The position numbers and the translations under genes were made by a program. The notes beneath the pieces are model-generated. The model saw nothing but the letters and a program-made list of their open reading frames with translations, was not told the origin of the DNA and did not search any database. From NCBI RefSeq assembly GCF_014805685.1, contig NC_060899.1:8469790-8533789 (forward strand): DNA of 64,000 bases. The letters are read 5' to 3'. Positions 26,301 through 38,049 of this stretch are shown piece by piece; positions within the stretch are counted from its first letter, which is position 1, and every line of letters begins with the position of its first letter. Origin of the DNA: Silurus meridionalis (lineage: Eukaryota > Chordata > Actinopteri > Siluriformes > Siluridae).

Positions 26301-27744
26301 AGTAAAAAAAATAAAAAAAATGTATGCTGCTTTAATTTTGAAAGCCATTGATGTGATTGACCCTGATTGAAATGTGTAAAGCAAAATCTTTTTATACAAT
26401 AAATATAGCAAAGTACAAGACCAAAAATATGTAAAATATGGATTTACGTACATTGACAACAGCAAAGAATATGGTACCAGTTGATGAGACATTAAAATAA
26501 TTTATCAAAGTGGTAAACAAAGTAAAAATAAATGTCAAAAACTCCCGGTATTTTTAAAAAACTATGCAAAGATGGGTTCTGAGCACATACAGGTGTTGTT
26601 CCACTCCACAGTGGACCTGAACTCTCAACGGGAAAAGTGTTGTCATGATTTTACGAACTCAGAACAGAAATCGCTGCCTTTCTTTTGGAGAATGACTCCT
26701 TATGCTGAGCTTTTTAATGACGAATCTGGCTTGCACAAGTTGCTTATATTGCTAATTTGTTCGAGTACCTTAACACATTAAGGCACAAATTTTTTTCACA
26801 CTCTTATGAATTCGCTGCATTCAAAATAAAATTTGCATGTCATAATAGATTTTAATGCAGTTATGATTTTTTTTATGTGTGAGATTTATTCTAAACATTT
26901 ATTATTAACCAGTTCATTGTGTTTGGACCATTTCCTTAAGCTTTGCATCAGGATGTCTTGAAGGCCTGTCCCCTTGTCCTTTGGGGGAATTCATACTTTT
27001 ATTGGTAATGTCCACTCAAAAACTCAAATGGAGTTGATTGAAATGCATTGTTTGCATTAGTTCTAGTGAATTATGCAAAATAATATGGTAAATCTATGCT
27101 TCTTCACATCTCAGCAAGCAGCATTGCAGAGGCATATTAAAAAAAAAAAAAAATCTCTTGAGTTTGATTTTGACTACATTTATGGCATGTGTATTCTTGC
27201 AAAATGTTTAAACTAAGTGAATCTATTTTCATAAGCATTTGCATAGCCTGCTCGGGCAATTTGATCAAACGCTTACAAATTGGGATAAGTGGCTTGAGCC
27301 CCTATATTTTGTGGTCTTAGAGGTCCCATAAAACTTCACTGACCTTTCTCTCTGTGAATTGCTACATAGGTGTAAAAGCCCCCCAGCTTCTTTTTGTCAG
27401 AAAAATGAGAGGAGGACTTTCACAACGTAAAAAGCAAAATTCGCCAGGCTCTTGACCTGAGAGCAAAACTCCACACATTGAATAATTTGCTACAGGCACA
27501 AGAATGTCAGATCTAGCTGTATAAAGGGGGCACTTGGCTGTGAGTCGAGTTTGCACTTGGGCATAAAGTGCTTATATTTTTAAGCACATCAAGCTCGAAA
27601 TTATTCACAAAATGGCAAGGGCCCTTTGAGGTCACACTATGAGTCAGGGACCTGGACTATGAGTTAAGGTGAACAGATCGACGTGGAGCAGTGCAAATAT
27701 CCCAAGCCCTCAAACCATGAAGAGAAACTGTAATTATGATGTTG

Positions 27745-27795
27745 GTGATGTTTACATCTACATTTATGCCATTTGCCAAATGCTTTGATTAGGAA
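27745..27795 (-). repeat. SINE tail fragment
   Basis: The sequence acatttatgccatttgccaa, read on the - strand, is the 3' tail of the same SINE family as at 18150-18347. The tRNA-like head is absent, as with 5'-truncated copies. Confidence 0.5.
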
Positions 27796-28289
27796 AATTG
27801 GTAAATATTCCAATTTTAATATCCTATGAACATGAAACCATGTTCCTGGGTTATACCAACATGTTTCCTTTTATTTTAGTCTGTCTGATGCTCTGGACAT
27901 GTTTTATTGGACAGAATACTCCACTTTAATGCTCCCTATGCTGCAGCCTTATAGAAGGCATGATTGTATGTATTAATGACTAGCAGCAGCACATTTAGCA
28001 TCTGAGGGCTGCCTATGACGCTTGAGAAGGACAGGACTCAGCAAATCCAAAGAAGTGTACATTTAGATGGGTGAATTCTAAACTTGAAGCTACCGTATAG
28101 TTAATTATTAAAAAATTCAACAGCCCTATGACTGATCTGACTAAAAATGAGCACCAGATCTGTTCCAGTTGAACTTCACAGCTTCATTATATTCTTCTTT
28201 TAAATTCTACAAAATAATTGGGTTGCAAACATCTGCTCATGGGGCTGAAGGCCATATTGTCCCAAGTGGTGGAGCAAAAGCAGACAAGA

Positions 28290-28476
28290 CAAGTGGTTGG
28301 AGTATAGTCAAATACAATTTGTAAATAAAGGGCAAGTCATGGCAAATGAGTAATTTAGAGAAGCATGCATTTGTGAGCAGTTGTACTAAAAAATAATTCT
28401 GTGTTGCAATAAGTGGCAGTGGAGGAGACAAAAGCAGGGAGTGACATGAACACAGAGAGAAAGAGTTGAGCTGAGC

Positions 28477-28531
<55 letters not shown>

Positions 28532-28545
28532 CGTGCGCGCACACA
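28290..28545. repeat. unclassified interspersed repeat, copy B
   Basis: This diverged copy of the 25250-25478 repeat has the same orientation and likewise ends in a (GT)n array that turns into GTGCGTGCGCGC. No ORF follows it. Confidence 0.5.
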
Positions 28546-28599
28546 CTGCTTTCTTTTTTTAAACCCAATCATAATAGGTTCATAATCCTCAAATCATTC

Positions 28600-31500
28600 A
28601 ATTGTAAATAAAAAAAATAGTTAATTTTTTTTATAGTAAAAAAACTTTTACTAGTGCAGTTTGGTTACAAGATCAACCCTGAAGACCAAATATTATCTGC
28701 AAGCCAGCAACTCACTCAACAGCTAACAAAAATATTTTTACATTTCAAGTTGTCAAGTCAAGTGAAGTGGCTCTATTGTTATTTAACCCTTATATAGCTA
28801 GTACAGTACAAAATGATTTGAAATCATGAGATCAAACAAAACAAACCATGAGATATGTAGAATATGCAGAACTGAATAAGTCTACACAGACCTACACAAC
28901 ATTGCATATATTGCACCTGTGTAAATGTGTGCAATCAACGCAAGACAGATTGTGTTAATCTTTTAAATCTATTACACATTTTTTAGGCAATAATTAAATA
29001 TCCAGGTTCAAATGTCATGTTTTTTAGTACATATTTATAGCTCACTATTTCCCCTATGGTGAGCTCTGATAAATGTTTGGAAACTGCTTCTTTTGGTGTT
29101 GACTATCATTTGCAGATTGAAGAGTGGTGGACTGGTGGAATTTTCTGTTCACAAATCCTCCGTAATTGCATGAGAGTCCATTTATTTGATAAGACTACAC
29201 CAGGGATGTGACTCAATACAAATACAATAATTAAAATGAACAGATAATATTCTCTAAACAGATATAAATACAGATACCAATAGGAGGGATGCTATTCCTT
29301 CCCCTGAGCAGATACAGATAGTGGCATTGTGTTACAGCTTTATACAATACTACAACACAATGTACTGTCTGTATGTTGAAAATATAATTAGATAGAACTT
29401 TAGGTTAAAGGTTTGAACCCCCAGGTTTGTTTTGTATGACATAAAGGAATTTCATAAAAGGTCAATAAGTCATCAATACAACTCTTTCATATTTATCCAC
29501 CTTAGATGTAAAGGCATCACTGTGGTTGTTTAATAATAGTTTATTGCTTAGCAGCTTCTATGGTTAAAAACAGAATAAAAACAGGTTTTTACAGCAGCTA
29601 TAGCTACAATCTGAGGATAGGGATTTTGCGGCAACATTCACAATGGATATCTATTGCACGAATGGAAAAAGGATAGATCTGGTTTTATAAGCTACAATCC
29701 TCATTACCTTCCTTTTATTTGCATCTCATTTTATATAACATTCTATAATGTACCCATGAAGGTATTTTATTTTTTATACCTAATAATGATTGAAGTAGGA
29801 TATAAAATATACCACAACCTCCACTGCTGTCATTTATCTACTCAAAATGCATATCTGTGTCGGAGTTATAATTTTAACTGTGCCAATGATGCAATGATTG
29901 TTACATAGAATTTGATTCTATATATTCTATATATGTAATATACAGAATTTCAACATTTCCATCTGTAATCCGTGTCTATTCCCGATTCCGGTTAATGCTA
30001 TTGAACAGAACACAAAACATATTGATACAAATTATATAGTAATCGTTTTCTACGACTAAAATACAAAACGATTCTTTTGTTAATTTTTACTATGTATTAA
30101 ATTTATATTGATCACAAATCCAACATAAAATCTGCTCCATGTTACACTTCCAGAGATGAGAAGTCACATTAGCATGCAAGCCTCTCCTCCAGTTTGTGCT
30201 ATTGTGTGGGGGGAGGATAGAGGAGGTACTGGAGGGTATGTAGGGCACGTGTTCATGTAAACATCTTTGGACATTGCTGATTATTACCTGTCACTTTTCA
30301 TGGCTGTCAGTAAATATACATGAACAGATCAATATGCACGAAACAGAGACGTATTCGCATTCAAGTCTTCCCTTTGCGCTCTGCTCACAAGGACATGTAT
30401 GAATGTGGTGAGAAGGCGGAGGGCATCACACTAAACTGCTGAAGCTAGGCTTATGTAATGAAACACTGACAAATAAGGTGAAAAATGGAAAAGGGAGATA
30501 CACTGGGAACAGGGAGATAAAAATATATCTGTGGCATGGAAAGGCAAAAAAAGGAGGACAGAGAAGTGAAGAAGTAACCAGATGGAATGAAACAAGGAGG
30601 GGTATTTGCTTAGAGAGAAAACTGAAATCGGTATTATATAGTTATTTACATGAAAATGAGAGCTATTGTGTCAGTTGATAAATAATTAATGAACAAAGAA
30701 TTAATAATAGCAAAAAAAAGGGCTGAGATATAAATTGGAGAACTTCAATACAACATTTTCTTTTGTAAATCCACATCAAAATTTCACTATCTGCAAAAGT
30801 GGATGCATTTTATGTTAATATTTAATTACAACATTGTGTGTTTCTTAAAAAAATGAATCAGTGATATGTAATGCTTCATTTGATTTTTATTTGTTAACCA
30901 CTTCAGAAGTAAAAACAGAAAAGCCTTTGCTTTGATGGGTTGATTTTTTAAATGAAGGTTGTCACTTGTGTTATTTTAATTTGACCACACAGTATTTTAT
31001 ATCTAATAATTTTCAGTTGATTATGAGGGTTTTTTAAGAAACATACAAATCTACAAACAAGTGTAATAGACTGCCAAAGTAAAAAGGCAAGAATAGGGCA
31101 CTTGAAGTGGAGGAATATAAATAGGGCAGTGAAAGAACCTTTAAAAACTTTTGATTCCAGACTTTCTTCTCTACTTTTCCAAACACTAATCGTTTCAATT
31201 CAGTATGTGAGTGCTTGGAACCACAGAGTTTGATGTTTTCACTTTTCGAACCCACATCATTCACTCATTGAGGGTTTCCTAATTGGATGAATTGTTAAAT
31301 TATTGTAAAAAGCTCTAAATTGTGTTCTGCCGTGTCCCTCCAGGACTACTCTCACTCATCTCTAGGTTCACACATGAGTGCTCTGCTGAATTCTTTGAGC
31401 TGAAGGTGCCTACAGGTACTTATTAGAATTAAGTACAAATCGGGTAATTTTACTAATTAGGTTTGCTTATCTATTAAGCAGCAGAGCTCATTAATTAACT

Positions 31501-32045
31501 CAGATGGCGGTGTGCAGATTTGGATGAAGAAACAAATAGTGTTGTGCTGCAGTTTTAATGCCGTACACTGTTTAATGCTGTACACTCCAGCTCCAAAATA
31601 TCGCGAGCTCTGAGACAATATTTCAACCAACATGCTTGTAAATTATTACAGTCAAATATGTATATATGTATATATGTATACGCACACACATACACACACG
31701 CACACACACCACAGGTCCCTGGTGTACAGGGACCTCTATAGTTTAAACTGCTATAGCTGTGTGAACATATGTATGTATATGTGATATAAATGGAGGTGTG
31801 CAATTAGCATGTTGTTACCTACCTCAGTTTGTATTTATTTTAACTATTTTTGACATTGCAAACCAAATGAGCTGGCTATAACTAGACACTTAATATGCTT
31901 TAAAGGTAATTCTTTATATGTTGTATAGTGGAAAGCTGAAATACATTGAAAATTATTATTACTAACTACTTGTCTGATAGATAAATATCATGCACTGTAA
32001 TTTAGAATTCAACTGGCTAACTTGTAAACCCAAACTATTTTAACT
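28600..32045. other. intergenic, AT-rich
   Basis: No gene is recognised. The frame at 29654-29908 (+) is Tyr/Ile-rich and lacks motifs. Confidence 0.5.
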
Positions 32046-32063
32046 ATTCTTAACATAAGAATT

Positions 32064-32309
32064 CTTTAAGGTTCCCTGGTGGTCTATTGGTTAGGATGCG
32101 GCGCTCTCAACGCTGCGGCCCGGGTTGGATCCCCGGTCAAGGAACCAACCCCAGCCATTAGTGCTGCACAAGCCTTAGTGCTGGTCCCTAGCCCAGATAA
32201 ATGGGGAGGGTTGCGTTAGGAAGGGCATCCAGCGTAAAAACATGTGCCAAATTAAACATGCAGATGGTCCGCTGTGGCGACCCCTAATGGGAGAAGCCGA
32301 AAGAAAGTT
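32064..32309 (+). mobile_element. tRNA-Glu-derived SINE with target-site duplication
   Basis: The 5' part (32072-32145) is a tRNA-Glu pseudogene. It retains a CTC anticodon loop, an A box (TGGTCTATTGG, 32080-32090) and a B box with one change (GGTTGGATCCC, 32123-32133). The 3' part ends with gctgtggcgacccctaatgg and gccgaaagaaag, a tail shared with fish SINE/LINE pairs. The 14-base direct repeat TTAACATAAGAATT flanks it at 32050-32063 and 32310-32323, so the insertion is complete and recent enough to keep a perfect duplication. Confidence 0.9.
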
Positions 32310-33790
32310 TTAACATAAGAATTATTTGCTTTACCGTATTAGAAATAGGCAATTGATGTATTTAATGTGTGAGACACATTTCTGCAACATAGTCCTATAT
32401 ACAGGTCCTGTTTACTGATTGTATTTAAGGTGCTGTGTTTGTGAGCTTTACGTAGGTGCGTTTGCCTTAAACTGGCAAAAAGATTCTGAGAAATTATACA
32501 TTAAATATCTATAGTGCAAGGGGCACAGACAAAATAAGTTTACAAAGATAAGTGTGGAGGACTGACAGCGAGGAAAGAGATCATTCTCTCAGATCCTCTT
32601 ACAGGAGACAGGAGAGGATTTCACTGCATGTGCTTAGACAAGTAACGATTGAAATCAGCCCAGAAGATAAACCCATACTAGATTAACCAATACTAATAGT
32701 TCTTATACACAGGTATCAGAACCATTCTAAAACTGTGAGCTTCATTTTAGTAAGCATGTAATAGTTAGACATCACCTCAATCTTCTTGTTAGCTTGTTCC
32801 ATTTATTCCATTCCATTTCTCTATTCTATCTGGATTGCTTTGAACATGTAATATTCATGATTCTAGACATTTGTAATTCATTCCGGTTGTCTTTAATATG
32901 TTAATCTTTAATATATCTTTCATTAACAAAAAATAAGTAAGTAGAAGTTCAGTCTAGAGCACATACAAAAAATCCCCTTTGTGTACAGTTCAGCTTGCAT
33001 CATGTGTAAAGACCAAAGGTAAAAAACATTACAGTAAGTCATGCGGGTTTAAATGGTTGATTTAGTAACAGATAATGATTTCATAATTTCTTCATTTCCT
33101 TAATATGACATTTTAAATTCTACAGTTGCAATCACACGCTATTGCCTGCTGGATACCTGACAGGTTTATACGGATTTGAACCCACCGTCTCCCCCTGATT
33201 ATTTTTTACAATTCAACCATGGAACACTACAACTAAAGATTTAATACAACAGCGGGAAAAGAGCGAGTGGGCGAGAGAGAATGGAGGTGTCCAAAATGTC
33301 AGACTTCAACTACAATAAGCATGGAGTTTTACTGAGGAAGGAGGGCTGAACTCCATAGCTTTGCAGAAGCATAAGGGGAACAGGTAAGTAGGTGGTCATT
33401 TCCATATGAATGTGCCTGTAAAGTGGCACAGTGAAAGAGTGAAAACATAACTGGCCTGTTTAACTAAATCAAACAGGAGTGCTCTTAAGAACATGAATAA
33501 ACATGAGCACTTCACAAAAAAAAATATGGTAAGAGAACAGAAAGCACATCTCACCTCTAACTGAAAGCTGCCCAAGCTGCAGGGCTTAATGTGGTACTGT
33601 TAGAGGCCATTACAGGAAACAGCACAACACACACCGTGCTAAATATTACAAAACACTGTATATACGGTAAATATAATGAACACAGGAAGCATTGAGTGGC
33701 ACTGGGTAACAGCTGGAGGTACACACAGGTGTTATTCTGAGGATATAAATCTGTTTAATCTGGCAGAATTGGCAACACACACAAATACAC

Positions 33791-33795
<5 letters not shown>

Positions 33796-33836
<41 letters not shown>
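33796..33836. repeat. (GA)n microsatellite
   Basis: An uninterrupted array of about 20 units. Confidence 0.98.
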
Positions 33837-33838
<2 letters not shown>

Positions 33839-34449
33839 TTGTCTTACTATTCCTGTGAAGACATAATTATTAATAAAGCTTTATTATACTTTAGTCCATG
33901 TAACTATAATGGAACTTTCTAGCTCTTTTACTGAAGATAATAAAATTTGTTGCCTGTCACACTGCAGACTTCTGGTGTGAATCCATTTTTTGATTGAATC
34001 TGTTTGTGACTGTATTCTGTATTTGTTAAAAATTTTACAATTTAAGGTCAAGTAACTACACCACTCCAAAACACATGCAGGACTAGTGAGTGTTGTCAAG
34101 ACAATATCGCTGGTTAAAACACCAGGTTCTTGCTAAACCGCTAACTACACCAAAACGTGAATCATTTCCCGCATTGTCACGTCATGTTATTTCGCAAACA
34201 AAGTGCAGCCTTCTAGTGTCATTGCATCTTTACTTGTATAAATTTGAAATAGTTGGAAATGTTGGCTTAATTGTTTACTAAGATACAAAAAACGCCATAT
34301 AGCAGGCTTCCTGCTTGGTGATCCAAATTATGCAGGCATGAGAAAATATGATCTGAAGAAACAATTTTACAGATTTTACAGCTTTAAATATGTTTACTTG
34401 CGGCCGGACTAATTTACATTCCTCTGTTTTCTGCCACATCATTTTACCT

Positions 34450-35315
34450 GGCTCTATTCTAGGCTACAAACAGTACACCCTGTAGGTGGTGATGGAAAAG
34501 CAGATGGTGGACCAAATTCAGCAGCTCATGGACACCCCCTTCATGCAATACTGCCCAGACAGCAGAGCTGCTCTCTCAGTAGACTAAGGCTCCTTTGCTG
34601 TCACAGGAAATGTACAAGAAGTCATTCTTTCCAATGCTTACCAATCTTATTCTACAATAAGTTAGCAACAAGGTATTTCTATTCTATACTATTACATTAT
34701 TTTTTAGCTAAATTGAATTTTAATAAGACTCAATGCACATGCACTGCCACTTTTTATATGAATTTACTTATGACAACATATAATTTAACAAAGTTGTTAA
34801 ACACTTTAAATATGTGGACACCTCAGTTTTTTTTAACCAGTTCCAACCAGTGATTCTTCTCTAAACTGTTAATAGAAAATTGGAGGCACACAATTGTATA
34901 GGATGTCTTTTAATATAGCAGCATTACATTTCCCCTTTAACTTGAACTAGGTGACACAAACCTGCATGACCTTGCCCCTGTGCACAAAGCAAACCCCGAT
35001 ATGGTTTATATGGGTTGTAGTCTAATGGTTTCCATAATAGTGGAGGTTATTATAGCAGCAAATGGAAACTAAATGTGGAGTGGGATGTTTAAGATGCACA
35101 TACAAACCTTCTGGTAAGGTGTCCACAAACCTTTTCCATAAAATGTATGTTTTTTTTTTTTTTTTACTGTATATGAATTACTTTATTTTTCTTTGTATAT
35201 TTTTGAGTTTTGCATGGTGCAAAGACTCCTTGTTGGTCTTGTGGTTGCTTTGTGACCACATTTCCCTTTGGAAATTAATAAAGTATTCTCTTCTGTACTC
35301 TACTCTGAAAAAATA
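34450..35315 (+). mobile_element. LINE 3' end (Rex1/L2-like), interrupted by a Tc1-like element
   Basis: At about 34530-34665 one frame reads HPLHAILPRQQSCSLSRLRL and then CTRSHSFQCLPILFYN, resembling the C-terminus of LINE ORF2 proteins, with frame changes and stops. The typical LINE tail (tttccctttggaaattaata, then aagtattct) lies at 35265-35290. Between them sits a Tc1-like remnant. The clade assignment is from memory and uncertain. Confidence 0.5.
34805..35140. mobile_element. Tc1-like nonautonomous element nested in a LINE
   Basis: The left end ATATGTGGACACCTCAG and right end AAGGTGTCCACAAACC plus ccataaaatgta are an inverted pair. Inside are gaggcacacaattgtatagg, atgtctt, cattacatttcccctttaac and cccctgtgcacaaagc, and later agtggaggttattatagcag. 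These are the landmarks of the same teleost Tc1-like family as at 1255-1432, with most of the transposase gene deleted. Confidence 0.65.
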
Positions 35316-36217
35316 TTAAAATTAAAGAAGTTTAAACTGTCCTATACACTTCACAACACAACCATTGTTAGCATGGATGCACGCTGCTAGCTGTTACTGC
35401 CTTTTTTCTTTATTCCGCTCAATTTTTGAGAGCAGGATATGTCTCAGAAGTACTTCTTGTTAGATGGAGTTCCAGTGTGTGAGCTGACATTTGAGTATCT
35501 TTAAGCAGAGGTAAAATCCATTACACACTTGGTGTGATGTACAGGTTCTTTCACATATTAAAACATAGCTTTAAAGGATGTGCAGAGGAAAAAGAGAAAT
35601 GCACACACAAAGAGTCTTGTGCGCCATCTTTTAAAGAAAGGGTCAACCTCCAAGCATAATGCTAACCTTAATTTCATGGACCAAATGTAAATCTTTTTTG
35701 CCAGCTGATCTTCTTCTAAAATAAAGGAAGGCCAAGAGAACATACCTAGAACATTTTGATAATGTCATATTCACAGCGTCACACTATGCGGCCCCCATAC
35801 AGAGATACGTTACCCATGAACACGTGCACACAAACCTTACAAAGTGTTGTGCAGCGAAATGTGTCACTGTATTCATAATAACATGGACTACATTGCATTG
35901 ATTTAAAACTTCAGTGATGTGAAGATTGAATAGATGTTTATTGAAAAGATTTATATTGCAGTGTTGTCTTTGGTTCACTGAGCTTCAGCTACTGACATGC
36001 CTGCAGACTCACACAACAGAACAGTGGAGACTAACCAAACAATGTCGGGCAGGTTAGATAATAATTTCCGTAGCCTTTGTGTGCAAATACAGATAACACA
36101 CAAGCAAGCATGCAAAAAACAATGCTGCCTATGAGTCAGAGAGTGCAAGAGACAAAGAAATTTCATAGAAATCCAAAGGAATGCTCATTTGCCCTTCAAC
36201 ACTCCCCTGCTTGCTTT

Positions 36218-36267
<50 letters not shown>

Positions 36268-36284
36268 TCTCTGTCTCTCTCCCC
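36218..36284. repeat. (CT)n microsatellite
   Basis: A pyrimidine tract bounding the RFX/CCAAT island on its left side, with tttc and ttggt interruptions. Confidence 0.97.
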
Positions 36285-36285
36285 C

Positions 36286-36417
36286 GCCTGTGGAGAGCAT
36301 TGGCTGGGACTCAGGGAGATGGGCATGGTTGCTAGGTGACCGGTTGTGGTTGCCATGGTGATTTTAAGTGGAACAGCTGGTCCAATCAGCATAAACTGCA
36401 GGCAAGCGAAGGCAGAG
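36286..36417. promoter_or_regulatory. island with paired RFX X-box-like sites and CCAAT box
   Basis: A GC-balanced 130-base island is trapped between a (CT)n and a (GA)n tract. It holds GTTGCTAGGTGAC (36328-36340) and GTTGCCATGGTGAT (36349-36362). Both have a good left half of the RFX X-box (GTTGCC-AT-GGCAAC) and start exactly 21 bases apart. A CAGCTG E-box (about 36375) and a CCAAT box (36382-36386) follow. RFX plus NF-Y is a known promoter combination. No transcript is recognised. Confidence 0.35.
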
Positions 36418-36418
36418 C

Positions 36419-36700
36419 CAGAGAGAGAGATAGAGAGAGAAAGAGAGAGAGATAGAGAGAGAGAAAGAGAGAGAGGCCTGCTGAAGCATGCAGGATGGAG
36501 AAAAGGAGTGAAGAAGAGGAACGATGAGTGAGAGGGCTGAGGAGGAACAGAAGCGAAGAGGCAGACATTGAACGAGGAAAAAAAGGAAAGCAGAGGAAGA
36601 GCAATGAAAAGGGAGCTCAGAGGAAGAGGCGGAAGAGGCACGGATGCAAAGAGAGCAGAGGAAGGATGGTGTAAGAGGGTGAAAATTAGAAATGAAAAGA
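36419..36700. repeat. (GA)n microsatellite and polypurine-rich stretch
   Basis: GA array at 36419-36476 with GATA and GAAA interruptions. Purine-rich unique sequence follows to about 36700. With the (CT)n at 36218 it forms an inverted purine/pyrimidine pair around a 130-base island. Confidence 0.9.
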
Positions 36701-37596
36701 TGAGAACGGGGGAAAGTCACAAGTCGAACATAAAGCTCGCATCTTTAACACGCTCCCAGCCATCACTGCCACACATACAAATACAACCCAACACCATGAA
36801 ATGTGGTTTCTGCAGTAGTTCCTAGCATAACTCATTTGACAGATATTTTCAGTTGCATCAATCATTTACCAATGGAGGAAACACGATGTGTAATCCAAAC
36901 TTCATCTCATAATAAATAAAAAGCTTTTGAAAAATTCCATTAATAAATCGAAAATGTACGAATTGTGGTGAGGCGGTTGGATTTCATTCCTTTTCATACG
37001 GATGAAGCAACACGCAATGCATCGCAATGGTGTGGAGACAAAATTACACTTTCTAACTAAATGTCAAAAATACAACCCTGTATAGCTAATCTACTCCAGA
37101 AATTGTTTTAGAATGTGCATCCTCAGTTCCACCCTATCACCAACACAGAAACTGCTCATCCTGCTAGGAGAACAGAAGGAGAACAGCACTCTGGCAGCAC
37201 AGAGCATCTCAGCCTGTAACCATCTGAGGGACACTGAGTGATACAACCAAACACACACAAACCCAGATTGACCTGTACACTGAGTAATTGTTTTATTTAT
37301 GTATATATATATATTTTTTAATGTTAGTTTTTACACAGTAGTGTAACTGTTAACAGCCATTTCAATTAAGAAATGAATTAAAGCAATAAAATAAAATAAA
37401 CAAAGGCTAGCCCTAACCTTATTTACCCTATTTTTTACTTATAACCTTATAACTTTTCATACAAATTTGAGACAATAATATGGAGCTGTTTATGACAGAT
37501 GACCGTGGTGATGATGAAAACTATTGAAATGACCTTTAACAGTTGGGCATCTTTGGACAGGCTGCACAGTACAAGATCTTGACACATACAGTAAGG

Positions 37597-37656
<60 letters not shown>

Positions 37657-37889
37657 ACGCATAAGTGTTTGTATGCAATACAGGACTGCATTAAGAGTCA
37701 CTCGAGTGTGCCCATGCTGTTCATCATTGTCCTTTTATTTTTAAATTTGAGCACCAAATATGACTTCTAGTCATTTCCATAGAAACTGCATTACTGCTAC
37801 GGTTTAAATTTTCACACATCACACCATGCACCAGTGTGACATGGAACATGGATTAGAGAAAGAAAGGGTGAAACATGAGTGTATTTGAG

Positions 37890-37979
<90 letters not shown>
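37597..37979. repeat. two (GT)n microsatellites
   Basis: GT arrays at 37597-37655 and 37889-37979. The second, about 45 units, is the longest uninterrupted GT array in the window and is followed by a short GA run. Confidence 0.97.
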
Positions 37980-37981
<2 letters not shown>

Positions 37982-38049
37982 TGACTGAGAGAGAGAGAGA
38001 GGGAGAGTTGATAACATCAGAGTGAAACCCTTTGAAGCGAGACTCACTT

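Noticed and set aside
26572..26781. 69-codon ORF near a hAT-like end as transposase remnant
   Set aside because: No transposase motif is visible; position alone is not enough.
32072..32145. Functional tRNA-Glu gene
   Set aside because: It has B-box and acceptor-stem mismatches, is fused to a SINE body and tail, and is flanked by target-site duplications, so it is the head of a retroposon.
36129..36641. 170-codon minus-strand ORF
   Set aside because: It is almost entirely Ser-Leu and Arg-Glu runs translated from CT and GA tracts.
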